Source: Neobacillus niacini (GTDB taxonomy: Bacteria > Bacillota > Bacilli > Bacillales > Cytobacillaceae). From it: a stretch of 64,000 bases of DNA. This document shows, one piece after another, positions 42,312-52,228 of the stretch. Below the pieces are notes generated by a model, which made no database searches, was not told where the DNA came from, and saw nothing but the letters and a program-made list of their open reading frames with translations. Position numbers and translations under genes: made by a program. The first letter of the stretch is position 1. The number at the start of each line of letters is the position of its first letter. Location of the stretch: positions 124,001 through 188,000 of the forward strand of contig NZ_JAMBOX010000009.1 in NCBI RefSeq assembly GCF_023715785.1. Direction: 5' to 3'.

Positions 42312-44039
42312 ATGGACAGGGAAAATTGGATTATTGCCTATATCTGTCAATACAGCAGGTTTTTCGTTCTTTCAATTATTCTTGGGACCCTGACCATCCT
42401 TCTGGGTACAGGCCTTATGTTTACTTCCGGCTATTTAATTTCCAAAGCCGCAACCCGTCCAGAATCCATCTTGATGGTTTATGTGCCAATTGTCGGTGTA
42501 CGGACATTTGGGATTGGCAGGGCCGTGTTCAGTTATGTGGAAAAACTGTCCGGCCATTCGCTTGTTTTAAAGATCCTCTCACAAATGCGCATAAGGCTAT
42601 ATAAGGTTGCCGAACCCCAGGCTTTCCTCCATCGCTCGCGGTTTCGCACTGGTGAAATGCTGGGACTTCTTGCCAGTGACATTGAACATCTACTGGATTT
42701 TTACTTGAAGACCTTCCTTCCATCGGTTGTTTCCATTTTCGTTTATGCAGGCCTTATTATCTGGATGGGGTGGTTCTCGATTCCATTTGCCATCATAGGA
42801 GCGATGATGATTGGTTTACTTTTATTTGTGGGGCCACTTTTTTCGTTACTCTACATGAAAGCTCGAAATGAACGATTAAAAAGACTGAAAAACGGCCTGT
42901 ATGACAAGCTTACCGATACGGTAATGGGGATAAGCGATTGGATTTTTAGCGGCAAATATTTTTTGTTCACTGAAGAATACCAAAAGCAAGAACAAGAATC
43001 CTATAAACTGGAGCGGCAGAAATTGGCGTTTACGAATGGCCGGGATGTACTAAACCAGTTTGTTCTCGGGGGAATGGTCATCCTTACCGTTGCCTGGGCA
43101 GGGAAATTGACTGCCGAGGGGAGAATTGCGCCCGTTTTAATCGCTGCGCTTGGTCTTTCGCTACTCACGGTTTTGGAATCGTTTTTGCCGATTGCCGGAG
43201 GTGTAAGTGAACTGCCTGCCTATCAGGATTCCTTGAGGCGGCTTGAAGCGATTGAACGGGAGAAACCACCTGAGAAAGAAGTCGGCACTGAAAAACCTTC
43301 GGCACAGCAGCAATCCATTTCGATTGAAATGGAACGCTTGTCATTCGGGTATAGCCCTGGTGAACAATTGTTAAACGAGATTACTTTGTCCATTAACCAG
43401 GGTGAAAAGGTGGCGATTCTTGGCAGGAGTGGCTCCGGAAAATCAACATTATTACATTTAATCCTTGGCTCACTCTCTCCGTCTTCAGGAGAGGTAAAAA
43501 TTAGTGGCCTCCATCCATGTAGAATAGAATCTATTGCAAACTGGGTTGGTGTTCTAAACCAGAAACCTTATTTATTTAATACAACGGTTATTAATAACAT
43601 CCGTTTAGGCAAACCTGATGCCACTATTGAGGAAGTGCAAGAAGTAGGCCGCATGGTCGATTTAGACGAAATAATTGCTAATTTACCAAACGGCTATGAG
43701 ACGCTAATGGAGGAAACAGGTCAACGCTTTTCTGGCGGTGAACGCCAGCGAATTGCCCTTGCCCGCATTTTGCTGCAAGATACGCCAATTGTAATTTTGG
43801 ACGAGCCTACTGTCGGCCTCGACCCATTAACAGAAAAAAGGTTGTTAGCCACTATGCTTAAAACACTTAGTGGAAAAACAATTCTCTGGGTAACCCACCA
43901 TCTGGCCGGAGTCGAAAAAATGGACAAAGTACTCTTTTTAGAACGGGGAACCATTACGATGCAAGGAAGCCATCATAACCTCTTGGAAACCGAGGAGCGA
44001 TATCGCCGCCTCTATAAATTGGACCGGCCGTTTTCATAA
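42312..44039 (+). CDS. cydC: Heterodimeric ABC exporter subunit for bd oxidase assembly (CydC-type; named cydD in B. subtilis)
   Basis: Second half-transporter, 575 residues: six helices (about 18-300) and an ATPase domain with Walker A GRSGSGKST, signature FSGGERQR, Walker B IVILDEP and H-loop VTHHL. It begins directly after the preceding stop codon with no gap. An early FGIGRAVFSYVEKLSGH segment is typical of CydC. Last gene of the operon. Confidence 0.93.
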   Translation: MDRENWIIAYICQYSRFFVLSIILGTLTILLGTGLMFTSGYLISKAATRPESILMVYVPIVGVRTFGIGRAVFSYVEKLSGHSLVLKILSQMRIRLYKVAEPQAFLHRSRFRTGEMLGLLASDIEHLLDFYLKTFLPSVVSIFVYAGLIIWMGWFSIPFAIIGAMMIGLLLFVGPLFSLLYMKARNERLKRLKNGLYDKLTDTVMGISDWIFSGKYFLFTEEYQKQEQESYKLERQKLAFTNGRDVLNQFVLGGMVILTVAWAGKLTAEGRIAPVLIAALGLSLLTVLESFLPIAGGVSELPAYQDSLRRLEAIEREKPPEKEVGTEKPSAQQQSISIEMERLSFGYSPGEQLLNEITLSINQGEKVAILGRSGSGKSTLLHLILGSLSPSSGEVKISGLHPCRIESIANWVGVLNQKPYLFNTTVINNIRLGKPDATIEEVQEVGRMVDLDEIIANLPNGYETLMEETGQRFSGGERQRIALARILLQDTPIVILDEPTVGLDPLTEKRLLATMLKTLSGKTILWVTHHLAGVEKMDKVLFLERGTITMQGSHHNLLETEERYRRLYKLDRPFS

Positions 44040-44101
44040 GTATTTATGTATAATAGATTTGGAGTGTTAAAATAAAGGCAGGGAAAAAGGAGCTGCTTTT
44101 T

Positions 44102-46288
44102 GTGAAATTAATTATTGCCGAAAAACCGGACCAAGGTTCAACCTTGGCATCCATATTTAAACACAAACGCCAGAATGGCTTTATCGAGGTCTTTCCGAAT
44201 GAACTGTTTCCGGACGGTGCTTTTGTCACTTGGGCAATCGGCCATATATGCCAATTGGTCCAGCCGGAAAAATACCAACAGGAATGGAAAAAATGGTCAT
44301 TGGACAACATGCCGATCATCCCGGAGCACTTTGAATATGAGGTGACCAAGGATAAGGCCAAGCAATTTGCGGTTATTAAAAAATTGGTAACCGACCCGCA
44401 AGTGACGGAAATTATCCATGCAGGAGATGCCGGGAGGGAAGGTGAACTGATTATCCGCAATATCTTAAGGTTAACGAATTGCCGAAAACCGATGAAACGA
44501 TTGTGGATTTCTTCATTAACCCCAAATTCAATCAGAGAAGGCTTTAAAAAGGTGCTTGATGAATCGGATACACGCAACCTTTATTTTGAAGCCTACACAC
44601 GAGCCTGCGCTGATTGGGTTGTTGGAATGAATGCTTCCCGACTATACAGCCTTCTCCTAAAAAAACAAGGTTTTGCCGATGTTTTTTCGGTCGGCAGAGT
44701 TCAAACTCCCACCCTGGCGTTAATTGTAAAGCGCGAATTGGAGATAGAAAACTTTAAACCGGAACCGTTTTGGGAGGTCATTGCCCAGTTCCTTGTAAAT
44801 GGAAAAAAATATAGCGGGAAATGGCAGAATGATGGGGAAACGAGGGTCAATACAAAAGAGCTGGCAGAGAAAGTGGCTGCCTTTTGCCGTGAAAAACCCG
44901 CTGAAGTGAGCGAGGTCCAATGTGAACGGAAGGAATTCCTGCCGCCGTTATTGTATAACTTGTCTGCCCTACAGGCCGATGCCAATAAACGTTTTAAATT
45001 TTCGCCAAAAAAGACATTGGACGTGCTGCAGCAGCTTTATCAAAAAGGCTACGTCTCCTATCCCCGTTCGGATTCCCGCTATGTAACGAAAGAAGAGGCC
45101 GGCAATTTCCCTGATATTTTGGGGAAGTTAAGTCAGTTACAAGACTATGCAGGATATTTCCCCCTGCCTATTCCTTCCATTGCGGACAACAAAAGATACG
45201 TCAACGAGAAAAAGGTGACTGACCACTATGCGATCATCCCGACTGAACAAATCCCGAATGTCGAACGGTTAAGCGCTGACGAGCGAATATTATACGATTT
45301 AATTGTAAAAAGCTTGCTGGCTGCTCATTATGACAAAGCCGTATTTGAATATACGAATGTGACAACTTTAGTGGATGGACGGGCGATGTTTATCTCAAAA
45401 GGAAAAGTGCAAATTGCAGAAGGCTGGAGAAAAGTCATTAATCAAAGGGATCAGGATGATGATCCGTCGCTCCCAACGCTCGCAAAGGGAGAGCAGGGAA
45501 AAACGGCGAAGGTTGACGTCAAGGAAAGCCAAACCCAGCCGCCGAAGCGCTACACGGAGGGCCAGTTAATTACGCTGATGAAAACGGCCGGGAAACATAT
45601 TGAAGATAAAGAACTAGAAAAGGTATTGGCAAAAACGGAAGGTCTCGGCACCGAGGCAACTCGGGCAGGAATTATCACGATGCTTAAGGACCGCGCGTAT
45701 ATCGATGTAAAGAAGAATTTGGTCTATGCCACCGCAAAGGCCAAAATTTTGATTGAGGCAATCGGAAAGGAAATCCTCGCCTCGCCGGAAATGACCGCAA
45801 AATGGGAGCAGAAGCTGAAAGAAATTTCCGAAGGTCAGGCGTCACCGAAGCAATTTATGGAACAGACGAAAAAGATGGTCCATCACTTAATCACCTCCAG
45901 TGTCGGTCAGTCAGCAACTTGGGTCTTTTCCAAGGAGGTCAGCGAAAATTTTACCCCCGGCAAACAGCGGAGGCAGAGACGGGCCCCGGCTAAACTCGGG
46001 CCGTGCAAAAAATGTGATGGTTCGATCGTAGACAAAGGAAATTTTTATGGCTGCAGCAATTACCAGAATAATAAATGCAATTTTACCATTTCAAAAAAAA
46101 TTCTCGGTAAAACAATTACCCAGAAAAATATAAAACTGCTGCTTTCTGATGGTAAAACAGAGCTCATTGAAGGCTTTACCAACAAAGACAGAACATTTAA
46201 TGCCAGGCTTTATTTAGATGAAAAGGAACATAACTTGAAATTCTTGTTTGGTGAAGGGGTGGAGCGTCGCAAAAGCGAATCACACTAG
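44102..46288 (+). CDS. topB: DNA topoisomerase III
   Basis: Type IA topoisomerase that relaxes and decatenates DNA, 728 residues. It starts with the TOPRIM domain (MKLIIAEKPDQGS, GDAGREGELI), followed by GRVQTPTLALIV and the catalytic tyrosine Y320 in SYPRSDSRY. GTEATRAGII comes later. The C-terminus has a zinc-ribbon-like segment (GPCKKCDGSI and GCSNYQNNKCNF). The start is GTG 44102 with AAAGGAG nine bases upstream. Confidence 0.95.
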   Translation: MKLIIAEKPDQGSTLASIFKHKRQNGFIEVFPNELFPDGAFVTWAIGHICQLVQPEKYQQEWKKWSLDNMPIIPEHFEYEVTKDKAKQFAVIKKLVTDPQVTEIIHAGDAGREGELIIRNILRLTNCRKPMKRLWISSLTPNSIREGFKKVLDESDTRNLYFEAYTRACADWVVGMNASRLYSLLLKKQGFADVFSVGRVQTPTLALIVKRELEIENFKPEPFWEVIAQFLVNGKKYSGKWQNDGETRVNTKELAEKVAAFCREKPAEVSEVQCERKEFLPPLLYNLSALQADANKRFKFSPKKTLDVLQQLYQKGYVSYPRSDSRYVTKEEAGNFPDILGKLSQLQDYAGYFPLPIPSIADNKRYVNEKKVTDHYAIIPTEQIPNVERLSADERILYDLIVKSLLAAHYDKAVFEYTNVTTLVDGRAMFISKGKVQIAEGWRKVINQRDQDDDPSLPTLAKGEQGKTAKVDVKESQTQPPKRYTEGQLITLMKTAGKHIEDKELEKVLAKTEGLGTEATRAGIITMLKDRAYIDVKKNLVYATAKAKILIEAIGKEILASPEMTAKWEQKLKEISEGQASPKQFMEQTKKMVHHLITSSVGQSATWVFSKEVSENFTPGKQRRQRRAPAKLGPCKKCDGSIVDKGNFYGCSNYQNNKCNFTISKKILGKTITQKNIKLLLSDGKTELIEGFTNKDRTFNARLYLDEKEHNLKFLFGEGVERRKSESH

Positions 46289-46346
46289 ATAAGTGAAAGT
46301 GTCTATAATGAATTTAGAACAGAATAAATTTTAGCCTAGCTCTGCT

Positions 46347-46371
46347 CACACCGCCTTATTGGCAAGGTGTG
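46347..46371. other. Hairpin downstream of topB
   Basis: CACACC-GCC-ttatt-GGC-aa-GGTGTG folds into a bulged stem 59 bases after topB but is not followed by a clean T-run, so it is only a possible terminator. The rest of the 46289-46537 gap shows no gene. Confidence 0.35.
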
Positions 46372-46537
46372 CCTTTCTGAAAATATTTCCATAGTTAATA
46401 GTGGGTGCAACGTTATATTAAGATTGTGAAAAAGAACCAGCAAAATGACGAAATGAATGGAAAGCGACAAACGTCCTTGTCACTCATTTTGTTATATAGT
46501 AAACTTTTTATGATGATGGACATTTGGAGGGTATTGG

Positions 46538-46960
46538 ATGCCAACACCTAGCATGGAAGATTATATCGAACAAATATATATTTTAATTGAAGAAAAAGGA
46601 TACGCTCGGGTTTCCGATATAGCCGAGGCGCTATCCGTACATCCCTCCTCAGTTACAAAAATGGTTCAAAAGCTTGATAAAGACGAATATTTAGTCTATG
46701 AAAAATATCGCGGACTAGTGTTAACTGCAAAAGGGAAGAAAATTGGCAAACGTCTTGTTTTCAGACATGATTTACTGGAACAATTCCTGAAAATTATCGG
46801 TGTTAAGGATGAAAATATTTATAATGATGTCGAAGGAATCGAGCATCACTTAAGCTGGGATTCGATTGATCGAATCGGAGATCTTGTTCAATTTTTTGAA
46901 GAAGATGACCAACGTATTGAAGCACTATTAGAAATTCAAAAACGAGCTGGAGAAGAGTAA
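46538..46960 (+). CDS. mntR: Manganese transport regulator MntR
   Basis: DtxR-family Mn(II)-responsive repressor of manganese uptake, 140 residues. An N-terminal winged helix (about 1-70, [18 protein letters not shown]) precedes a dimerisation domain. All metal ligands known from B. subtilis MntR are present at the same positions: D8, E11, H77, E99, E102 and H103. TGGAGGG precedes the ATG. It is a single-gene unit ended by a terminator. Confidence 0.96.
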   Translation: MPTPSMEDYIEQIYILIEEKGYARVSDIAEALSVHPSSVTKMVQKLDKDEYLVYEKYRGLVLTAKGKKIGKRLVFRHDLLEQFLKIIGVKDENIYNDVEGIEHHLSWDSIDRIGDLVQFFEEDDQRIEALLEIQKRAGEE

Positions 46961-46965
46961 ATAGA

Positions 46966-46998
46966 AAGCACCTGGAATATTGTTTCCAGGTGCTTTTA
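46966..46998. terminator. Terminator between mntR and the DUF3892-like gene
   Basis: AAAGCACCTGGAA-tattg-TTTCCAGGTGCTTTT; on the minus strand it overlaps the last bases of the convergent small gene. Confidence 0.88.
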
Positions 46999-47208
46999 GA
47001 ATGGATTTGGAAAATAGTCAAAGCTTTGATCTTGTTCTGGCATTAACGAAACATGTCCATTTGTATCCAAATATGTTTGAACCCCAGCAATAACCCCATT
47101 TTCTGCTTCGACTATCGCCTTTTGGTAGGAAATAACCCTTCCTTCCGAAGTCACAAAACTGATAATATCCCCAAAATGATTACGATGCAGTGCAACAATT
47201 GTTTCCAA
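46996..47208 (-). CDS. DUF3892-like small protein
   Basis: A 70-residue protein beginning METIVALHRNHFGDIISFVTSEGRVISYQKAI, with the repeated-strand pattern of DUF3892 proteins, and an acidic, aromatic tail. Function unknown. The start is TTG 47208, seven bases after GGAGG, which is well placed; no ATG fits. It converges on mntR. Confidence 0.7.
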   Translation of the reverse strand: METIVALHRNHFGDIISFVTSEGRVISYQKAIVEAENGVIAGVQTYLDTNGHVSLMPEQDQSFDYFPNPF

Positions 47209-47269
47209 GAGAATGCCTCCTTTGCCCTCTTATTCTTTCTAAATTCTTGAAAAATAAACAAGGAGACGA

Positions 47270-47293
47270 AAAAACCTGCCAAGCCGGCAGGTT
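47270..47293 (-). terminator. metA terminator
   Basis: On the minus strand AACCTGCC-ggctt-GGCAGGTTTTTTCG begins about ten bases after the metA stop codon. Confidence 0.9.
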
Positions 47294-47302
47294 CTGTTTT
47301 TC

Positions 47303-48211
47303 TTACCCCCATAAATAAGGAGTTTCTTGGTAAACATAATAATTAAGCCAATTGGTAAAGAAAAGATGCCCATGAGACCGCCAGCGATTAATCGGCGGCT
47401 GTGTCGGGTCATTATTAGGAAAGTAGTTTACTGGTACGTGAATCTCCAGCCCTTTATTGACATCGCGCTCATATTCCTGTGCTAATGTATCGGATTCATA
47501 TTCCAAATGCCCAGTGATCATGACATGCTTCCGGTCACGGGAAGAAATCAGCAATGCTCCGGCATCCTCTGAAGCGGCAAGCAGCTTCAATTGTGGGTGG
47601 TTTTTGATGGCTTCAATTGAAACGTCTGTATAGCGGGAATGCGGTGCATAAAATTGATCATCGAACCCTCGTAATAATATATCACCCTGGTCAAAAATCC
47701 GATGGGAATAGATGCCTGAGCATTTCTGGGATAGCTCAAATTTCCGTATCCCGTAGTGATGGAATAGGGCTGCCTGAGCCCCCCAGCAAATATGTAGTGT
47801 GGAGGTAATGTTTCCTACAGTCCAATCCATAATTTCCATTAATTCAGCCCAATACTTTACCTGTTCAAATTCCAATAGCTCAACAGGGGCACCGGTAATA
47901 ATCATGCCATCAAACTTTTGGTGTTTCACCTCGGAGAAGGTTGTGTAAAATTGTTCAAGATGTTGTTTGCTTGTGTGTGTCGACTCATATGAAATCGTTT
48001 TTAGAAATTTCACATTCACCTGCAGCGGCGAGTTGCCTAGAAGCCTTAAAAGCTGCGTTTCCGCCTTTTCTTTTTCGGGCATCAAGTTTAAAATCAGGAT
48101 ATTTAATGGACGGATATCCTGGCTGACGGCACGTTCATCGTCCATAATAAAGATATTTTCCTGTTCAAGAATTTCTCGTGCAGGTAATTGTTTAGGAATG
48201 TTAATCGGCAT
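47303..48211 (-). CDS. metA: Homoserine O-acyltransferase MetA, probably acetyl-CoA specific
   Basis: First step of methionine synthesis from homoserine; 302 residues, class-I-glutamine-amidotransferase-like fold. The nucleophile is C142 (HICWGAQ); H235 and E237 (TGHLEYES) complete the triad. Residue 111 is Glu (GAPVELLEF), the residue associated with acetyl-CoA use, whereas succinyl-CoA enzymes have Gly there. So homoserine O-acetyltransferase activity is inferred despite the metA name. GGGGAGAAGG precedes ATG 48211. No SAM riboswitch was seen in the 230 bases upstream. Confidence 0.94.
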   Translation of the reverse strand: MPINIPKQLPAREILEQENIFIMDDERAVSQDIRPLNILILNLMPEKEKAETQLLRLLGNSPLQVNVKFLKTISYESTHTSKQHLEQFYTTFSEVKHQKFDGMIITGAPVELLEFEQVKYWAELMEIMDWTVGNITSTLHICWGAQAALFHHYGIRKFELSQKCSGIYSHRIFDQGDILLRGFDDQFYAPHSRYTDVSIEAIKNHPQLKLLAASEDAGALLISSRDRKHVMITGHLEYESDTLAQEYERDVNKGLEIHVPVNYFPNNDPTQPPINRWRSHGHLFFTNWLNYYVYQETPYLWG

Positions 48212-48440
48212 TTGCCTTCTCCCCTTCCTTATGAATATTACTCTATATAACATTCGTACATTAACAGTGCATAAAATTTATGAGCTGTTGTTAAAAATTC
48301 AATATTTATATTATAAGCATTATTTGAAATTTAGAAAAGATAATATTTGTTCACAAAAATTTATCGGAATGTAAACGCTCTTCTGATAAAATAAATGTAG
48401 CATTAAGAAATTCTGCAGAATGTGGGGGATTTACGTGGTA

Positions 48441-50123
48441 ATGGAAACGAATGTAAAGTCTGACATTGAAATTGCCCAAGCATCCAAAATGAAGCCTATC
48501 GCCGAGATAGCAGCCAAGATTGGATTAACAGAGGACGATCTCGAACTTTTTGGCAAGTTTAAGGCCAAGCTTTCTACAGAAGCACTTGGCAAGCTAAAGA
48601 CTAAACAAAGCGGAAAAATAATTCTTGTAACGGCAATCAGCCCAACTCCGGCCGGAGAAGGCAAGTCAACTGTTACAGTGGGATTGGGGGACGCATTTAA
48701 CCGGCTTGGCAAAAAGGCGATGATTGCCATGCGTGAGCCTTCCTTGGGACCGACAATGGGAATTAAGGGTGGGGCGACCGGCGGCGGATATTCACAGGTA
48801 TTGCCGATGGAAGATATAAATCTTCACTTTACCGGAGACCTGCATGCCATAACAACCGCAAACAACGCCTTGGCCGCATTGCTCGATAACCATCTCCAAC
48901 AAGGGAATGAGCTAAAAATAGACCAGCGCCGGATTGTTTGGAAGCGGGCAGTTGATTTAAATGACCGCGCTCTTCGGAAAGTTGTCATTGGTCTTGGCGG
49001 CCCATTGCAGGGTGTACCGCGTGAAGATGGATTCGATATTACGGTCGCATCAGAAATCATGGCTGTATTATGCCTGGCATCTGATATTAAAGATTTAAAA
49101 ATGCGCTTATCCCGAATCGTAGTGGCCTATAATTATAACAAAGAGCCGGTAACCGTAGGGGATTTAGGGGTAGAAGGAGCATTAACCTTATTATTAAAGG
49201 ATGCGGTTAAACCGAACCTTGTTCAAACGATTGAACATACACCAGCTCTTATCCATGGCGGCCCGTTTGCCAACATTGCCCATGGCTGCAATAGCGTCAT
49301 TGCAACGGTTGCTGCCTCAAAATTAGCCGATTATGTCATTACCGAGGCTGGATTTGGCGCTGATTTGGGTGCCGAGAAATTCTTGCATATTAAATCAAGA
49401 AGTGCCGGAATCAAACCGGAAGCGGTTGTGGTCGTCGCGACAATCCGGGCCTTGAAAATGCATGGCGGATTGCCAAAAAACGAGCTGGCAAAAGAGAATA
49501 TTCAGGCATTAACCCTCGGTTTTGCCAACTTGCAAAAGCATATTGAAACAATCAAAAGCTTTGGCTTACCGGTTGTGGTGGCGATCAATAAATTTATTAC
49601 CGACACAGACCTTGAGGTTCAAACGTTATTGGATTGGTGCGATTGCGAAGGCGTTTCCGCCGCTTTAACAGAGGTTTGGGAAAAAGGCGGCGAAGGCGGT
49701 CTTGAACTCGCTCAAAGACTGCTTGAGGTTATCGAAAAAGAGGAAAATAATTTCCACCCATTATATGAATTGTCTGATCCGATCGAAAACAAAATTAGAA
49801 AGATCGTGCAAAAGGTTTATGGCGGCCGGGATGTGGAGTTTTCGGCAAAGGCTAGAAAACAATTACTTGATTTTGAGAAATTTGGGTGGTCAGAGTTAGC
49901 CGTTTGTATGGCGAAAACACAATATTCATTTTCAGATGATCCTGCCAAGCTTGGCAGACCGAAGGACTTCACCATTACGGTAAGGGAATTTAAACCGTCA
50001 ATCGGTGCGGGCTTTATTGTCGCATTGACTGGGGAAGTCATGACCATGCCCGGTCTGCCAAAAAAACCGGCGGCCTTAAATATGGATGTTGACGAAAACG
50101 GCAATGCCATCGGACTTTTCTAA
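48441..50123 (+). CDS. fhs: Formate-tetrahydrofolate ligase
   Basis: Makes 10-formyl-tetrahydrofolate from formate, THF and ATP; 560 residues. Motifs: the P-loop [35 protein letters not shown] (residues in two blocks), [14 protein letters not shown], and the C-terminal [22 protein letters not shown] at 48424-48429 can serve GTG 48435 or ATG 48441; ATG is chosen. A near-cre sequence, TGTAAACGCTCTTC, lies 60-70 bases upstream, weak evidence for CcpA control. The 179-residue unknown gene follows 17 bases later. Confidence 0.95.
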   Translation: METNVKSDIEIAQASKMKPIAEIAAKIGLTEDDLELFGKFKAKLSTEALGKLKTKQSGKIILVTAISPTPAGEGKSTVTVGLGDAFNRLGKKAMIAMREPSLGPTMGIKGGATGGGYSQVLPMEDINLHFTGDLHAITTANNALAALLDNHLQQGNELKIDQRRIVWKRAVDLNDRALRKVVIGLGGPLQGVPREDGFDITVASEIMAVLCLASDIKDLKMRLSRIVVAYNYNKEPVTVGDLGVEGALTLLLKDAVKPNLVQTIEHTPALIHGGPFANIAHGCNSVIATVAASKLADYVITEAGFGADLGAEKFLHIKSRSAGIKPEAVVVVATIRALKMHGGLPKNELAKENIQALTLGFANLQKHIETIKSFGLPVVVAINKFITDTDLEVQTLLDWCDCEGVSAALTEVWEKGGEGGLELAQRLLEVIEKEENNFHPLYELSDPIENKIRKIVQKVYGGRDVEFSAKARKQLLDFEKFGWSELAVCMAKTQYSFSDDPAKLGRPKDFTITVREFKPSIGAGFIVALTGEVMTMPGLPKKPAALNMDVDENGNAIGLF

Positions 50124-50140
50124 AGGAGTCGACTGCGTTC

Positions 50141-50680
50141 ATGTTTGATCCAACTGCTTTCGATAATATGAAAGTCGTTATCGAAGGTTCCTTTTATGAC
50201 CGTGACAGTGCCGGGAAGATTGTGATAACAGACCGGAACGATATAATAAACCTTGCAAAAATGTCCCGCTTCTTTAATATTTTCTTGACACTGCCCGAAA
50301 TAAGTGGCCCGTCAGTGACTGCAAAGCTCGAACTGGAATCGGGGCTTGAAAATCTGGCGGCGGAGTTGCTAGCCAGCTCCCAGGCGGGGCGGCTTCCCGG
50401 CTGTTTTATCAGACTGCAATTCTTTTTGGAACATGGAGATGAAGTCAAGGTTTACCAGGATATTGAAGCCATTTTCACTGAGATCTGGGGAGAGACAAGG
50501 AAAATCACCCAAGTTGTCGAATATAATCCATTAGCCAAGCCGAATCAAATCAGGAATGTTGTCACGGTCGAGTTCGACCGGCTGATTGGTGAGGAACAAT
50601 TGGAGGATATCGTTGAAATGGTTGATTTTTTGATAATCACATTACAGCGATTGCAGGAGTATATTTACGGCAGAGAATAG
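50141..50680 (+). CDS. Unknown 179-residue protein linked to fhs
   Basis: Not recognised. A soluble acidic protein with alternating strands and helices (MKVVIEGSFYDRD, FIRLQFFLEHGDEVKVYQD) and a helical end. It has one cysteine and no catalytic motif that I can name. It begins 17 bases after fhs and ends 10 bases before the glutathione peroxidase gene, so it is probably part of an fhs-unknown-gpx operon. AAAGGAG lies somewhat far (about 11 bases) from the ATG. Confidence 0.7.
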   Translation: MFDPTAFDNMKVVIEGSFYDRDSAGKIVITDRNDIINLAKMSRFFNIFLTLPEISGPSVTAKLELESGLENLAAELLASSQAGRLPGCFIRLQFFLEHGDEVKVYQDIEAIFTEIWGETRKITQVVEYNPLAKPNQIRNVVTVEFDRLIGEEQLEDIVEMVDFLIITLQRLQEYIYGRE

Positions 50681-50690
50681 GGGGGAGCAG

Positions 50691-51185
50691 ATGTCTGTTT
50701 ACAAATTTAAGGCCAAGACAATTGATGGTGAGGAAATATCTTTAAAAGCATACGAGGGAACTGTACTACTCATCGTCAATACTGCCAGCAAGTGCGGTTT
50801 TACACCACAATATAAGGAATTGCAGGGACTGTTTGAAACTTATAAAGATCAAGGGTTTAGTGTTCTAGGATTTCCATGCAATCAATTTATGGGCCAAGAA
50901 CCAGGGGAAGAAGCCGAAATTAAAACCTTTTGTGAATTAAATTTTGGTGTAACATTTCCCATGTTTGCCAAGGTGGATGTAAATGGCGTCTATGCCCATC
51001 CGTTATTTGTTTATTTGAGAAAACAAACCCCCGGAGTTTTAGGCCTAAATACGGTTAAGTGGAATTTTACCAAATTTTTGGTTGACCGTGACGGAAAAGT
51101 GGTTAAGCGATACGCGCCGACCACCAAACCGAGCGATCTTGCAAAAGATATTGAAACATTGCTGCAAAAGGAGCCAGTTAAATAA
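50691..51185 (+). CDS. gpx: Glutathione peroxidase-type thiol peroxidase
   Basis: Peroxidase of the Gpx family (BsaA in B. subtilis), 164 residues. The catalytic cysteine is C35 in NTASKCGFTPQY; the other active-site residues are Q65 (FPCNQF) and W124-N125 (KWNFTKF). It uses cysteine, not selenocysteine, and probably thioredoxin or bacillithiol as reductant. GGGGGGAG precedes the ATG. A terminator overlaps its last codons. Confidence 0.94.
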   Translation: MSVYKFKAKTIDGEEISLKAYEGTVLLIVNTASKCGFTPQYKELQGLFETYKDQGFSVLGFPCNQFMGQEPGEEAEIKTFCELNFGVTFPMFAKVDVNGVYAHPLFVYLRKQTPGVLGLNTVKWNFTKFLVDRDGKVVKRYAPTTKPSDLAKDIETLLQKEPVK

Positions 51186-51200
51186 CTGGTTTCTTTTTTT
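51172..51200 (+). terminator. gpx terminator
   Basis: CCAGTTA-aa-TAACTGG followed by TTTCTTTTTTT; the hairpin contains the stop codon. Confidence 0.85.
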
Positions 51201-51284
51201 GGGCTTTTATGATATTTACAAGTTCAAAAATTACAGTTACTATTAGTAGTAGGTACTAATTAAAATTACAAGGGGAGATGACCG

Positions 51285-52133
51285 GTGGTAAAAACCGCTT
51301 GGGTTACAGATAGCACAGCTTATTTGGACGTAGAGTTAAGAAATCACCCGGATTTATATAGTGTTCCATTATCGGTTATTTTAGATGGGGAGGAATTTGC
51401 TGACGGGATTGACCTTACCCCCCAACAATTGTTTGGAAAATTAAAAGAATTGAAACAGGCTCCAAAGACTTCACAACCATCAGTTGGTGCCTTTCAATCA
51501 TTATTTGAACAGCTATCTAAGGATTACGATCAAATTGTTGCCGTCCTTCTCTCAGGAAAGTTAAGCGGAACCGTTTCATCCGCTGAACAGGCCGCCAAGC
51601 TGGTAGAAATCCCAGTTACCATCGTTGATTCAAACATCCTTACCATGCCAATGTCAGCGCTGTTGAAAAAGGGAATGGAGTTATTGACTAACGGACGACC
51701 TTTGGATTCAGTCGTCAAAGAATTAGAAGCGCTTAAACTTACAAATGAGACTTATGTTCTTGTCGGAAGCCTTGAACAGTTGCATCGCGGCGGAAGAATG
51801 TCTGGGCTGCAATTTTTCCTTGGAAGCATGCTGAATGTAAAGCCGATTATTTCGTTTGATAATGGTGCGTTGTTTGTAAAAGAAAAGGTACGCAGCGAGA
51901 AGAAAGCAAAGGAAAAAATTCTCGATTACTTTAAACAGGACTATGAAAAACATCAGTTTAAAGAAGTTTATTTGCTTTATGGGCTCCATGAAGAGCATAC
52001 ATCTGATTGGAAGCGGGAGCTGCAGGAAAAGTATCCTGAGCTAAAGGTGTATTGCGCCCCTTTAGGTGCTGTAATTGGTGTCCATGCTGGTGAAAATACC
52101 CTTGGGATCAGCTGGTTTAACGGTCTAAAATAA
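51285..52133 (+). CDS. DegV family fatty-acid-binding protein
   Basis: A 282-residue two-domain DegV/FakB-type protein that binds fatty acids, typically for phosphorylation by FakA. Motifs: N-terminal WVTDSTAYLD, KTSQPSVGAF, LSGKLSGTVSSA and SLEQLHRGGRMSG. The start is GTG 51285 behind GGGGAGATG. The exact lipid cannot be read from sequence. It is a single gene between terminators. Confidence 0.93.
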   Translation: MVKTAWVTDSTAYLDVELRNHPDLYSVPLSVILDGEEFADGIDLTPQQLFGKLKELKQAPKTSQPSVGAFQSLFEQLSKDYDQIVAVLLSGKLSGTVSSAEQAAKLVEIPVTIVDSNILTMPMSALLKKGMELLTNGRPLDSVVKELEALKLTNETYVLVGSLEQLHRGGRMSGLQFFLGSMLNVKPIISFDNGALFVKEKVRSEKKAKEKILDYFKQDYEKHQFKEVYLLYGLHEEHTSDWKRELQEKYPELKVYCAPLGAVIGVHAGENTLGISWFNGLK

Positions 52134-52142
52134 GAAGATTTC

Positions 52143-52174
52143 AATAACCTCGATGAATTTCGGGGTTATTTTTC
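52143..52174 (+). terminator. Terminator of the DegV gene
   Basis: AATAACC-T-CGA and TCGG-GGTTATT arms followed by TTTT. Confidence 0.85.
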
Positions 52175-52228
52175 ATTTCCTGTTGCTTTTCATGATAAAA
52201 TAGCAAGGTATGAGGCAGGTGCATAGAA

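Noticed and set aside
46289..46537. Possible small gene or RNA between topB and mntR
   Set aside because: Only a bulged hairpin is visible; no frame with a ribosome site and no convincing promoter-terminator pair.
48372..48386. CcpA cre site upstream of fhs
   Set aside because: TGTAAACGCTCTTC fits only the left half of the cre pattern, so it is not listed as a feature.
48212..48440. SAM or T-box riboswitch upstream of metA
   Set aside because: The region between metA and fhs is 229 bases of AT-rich DNA with no terminator hairpin, kink-turn or T-box sequence on the metA side.
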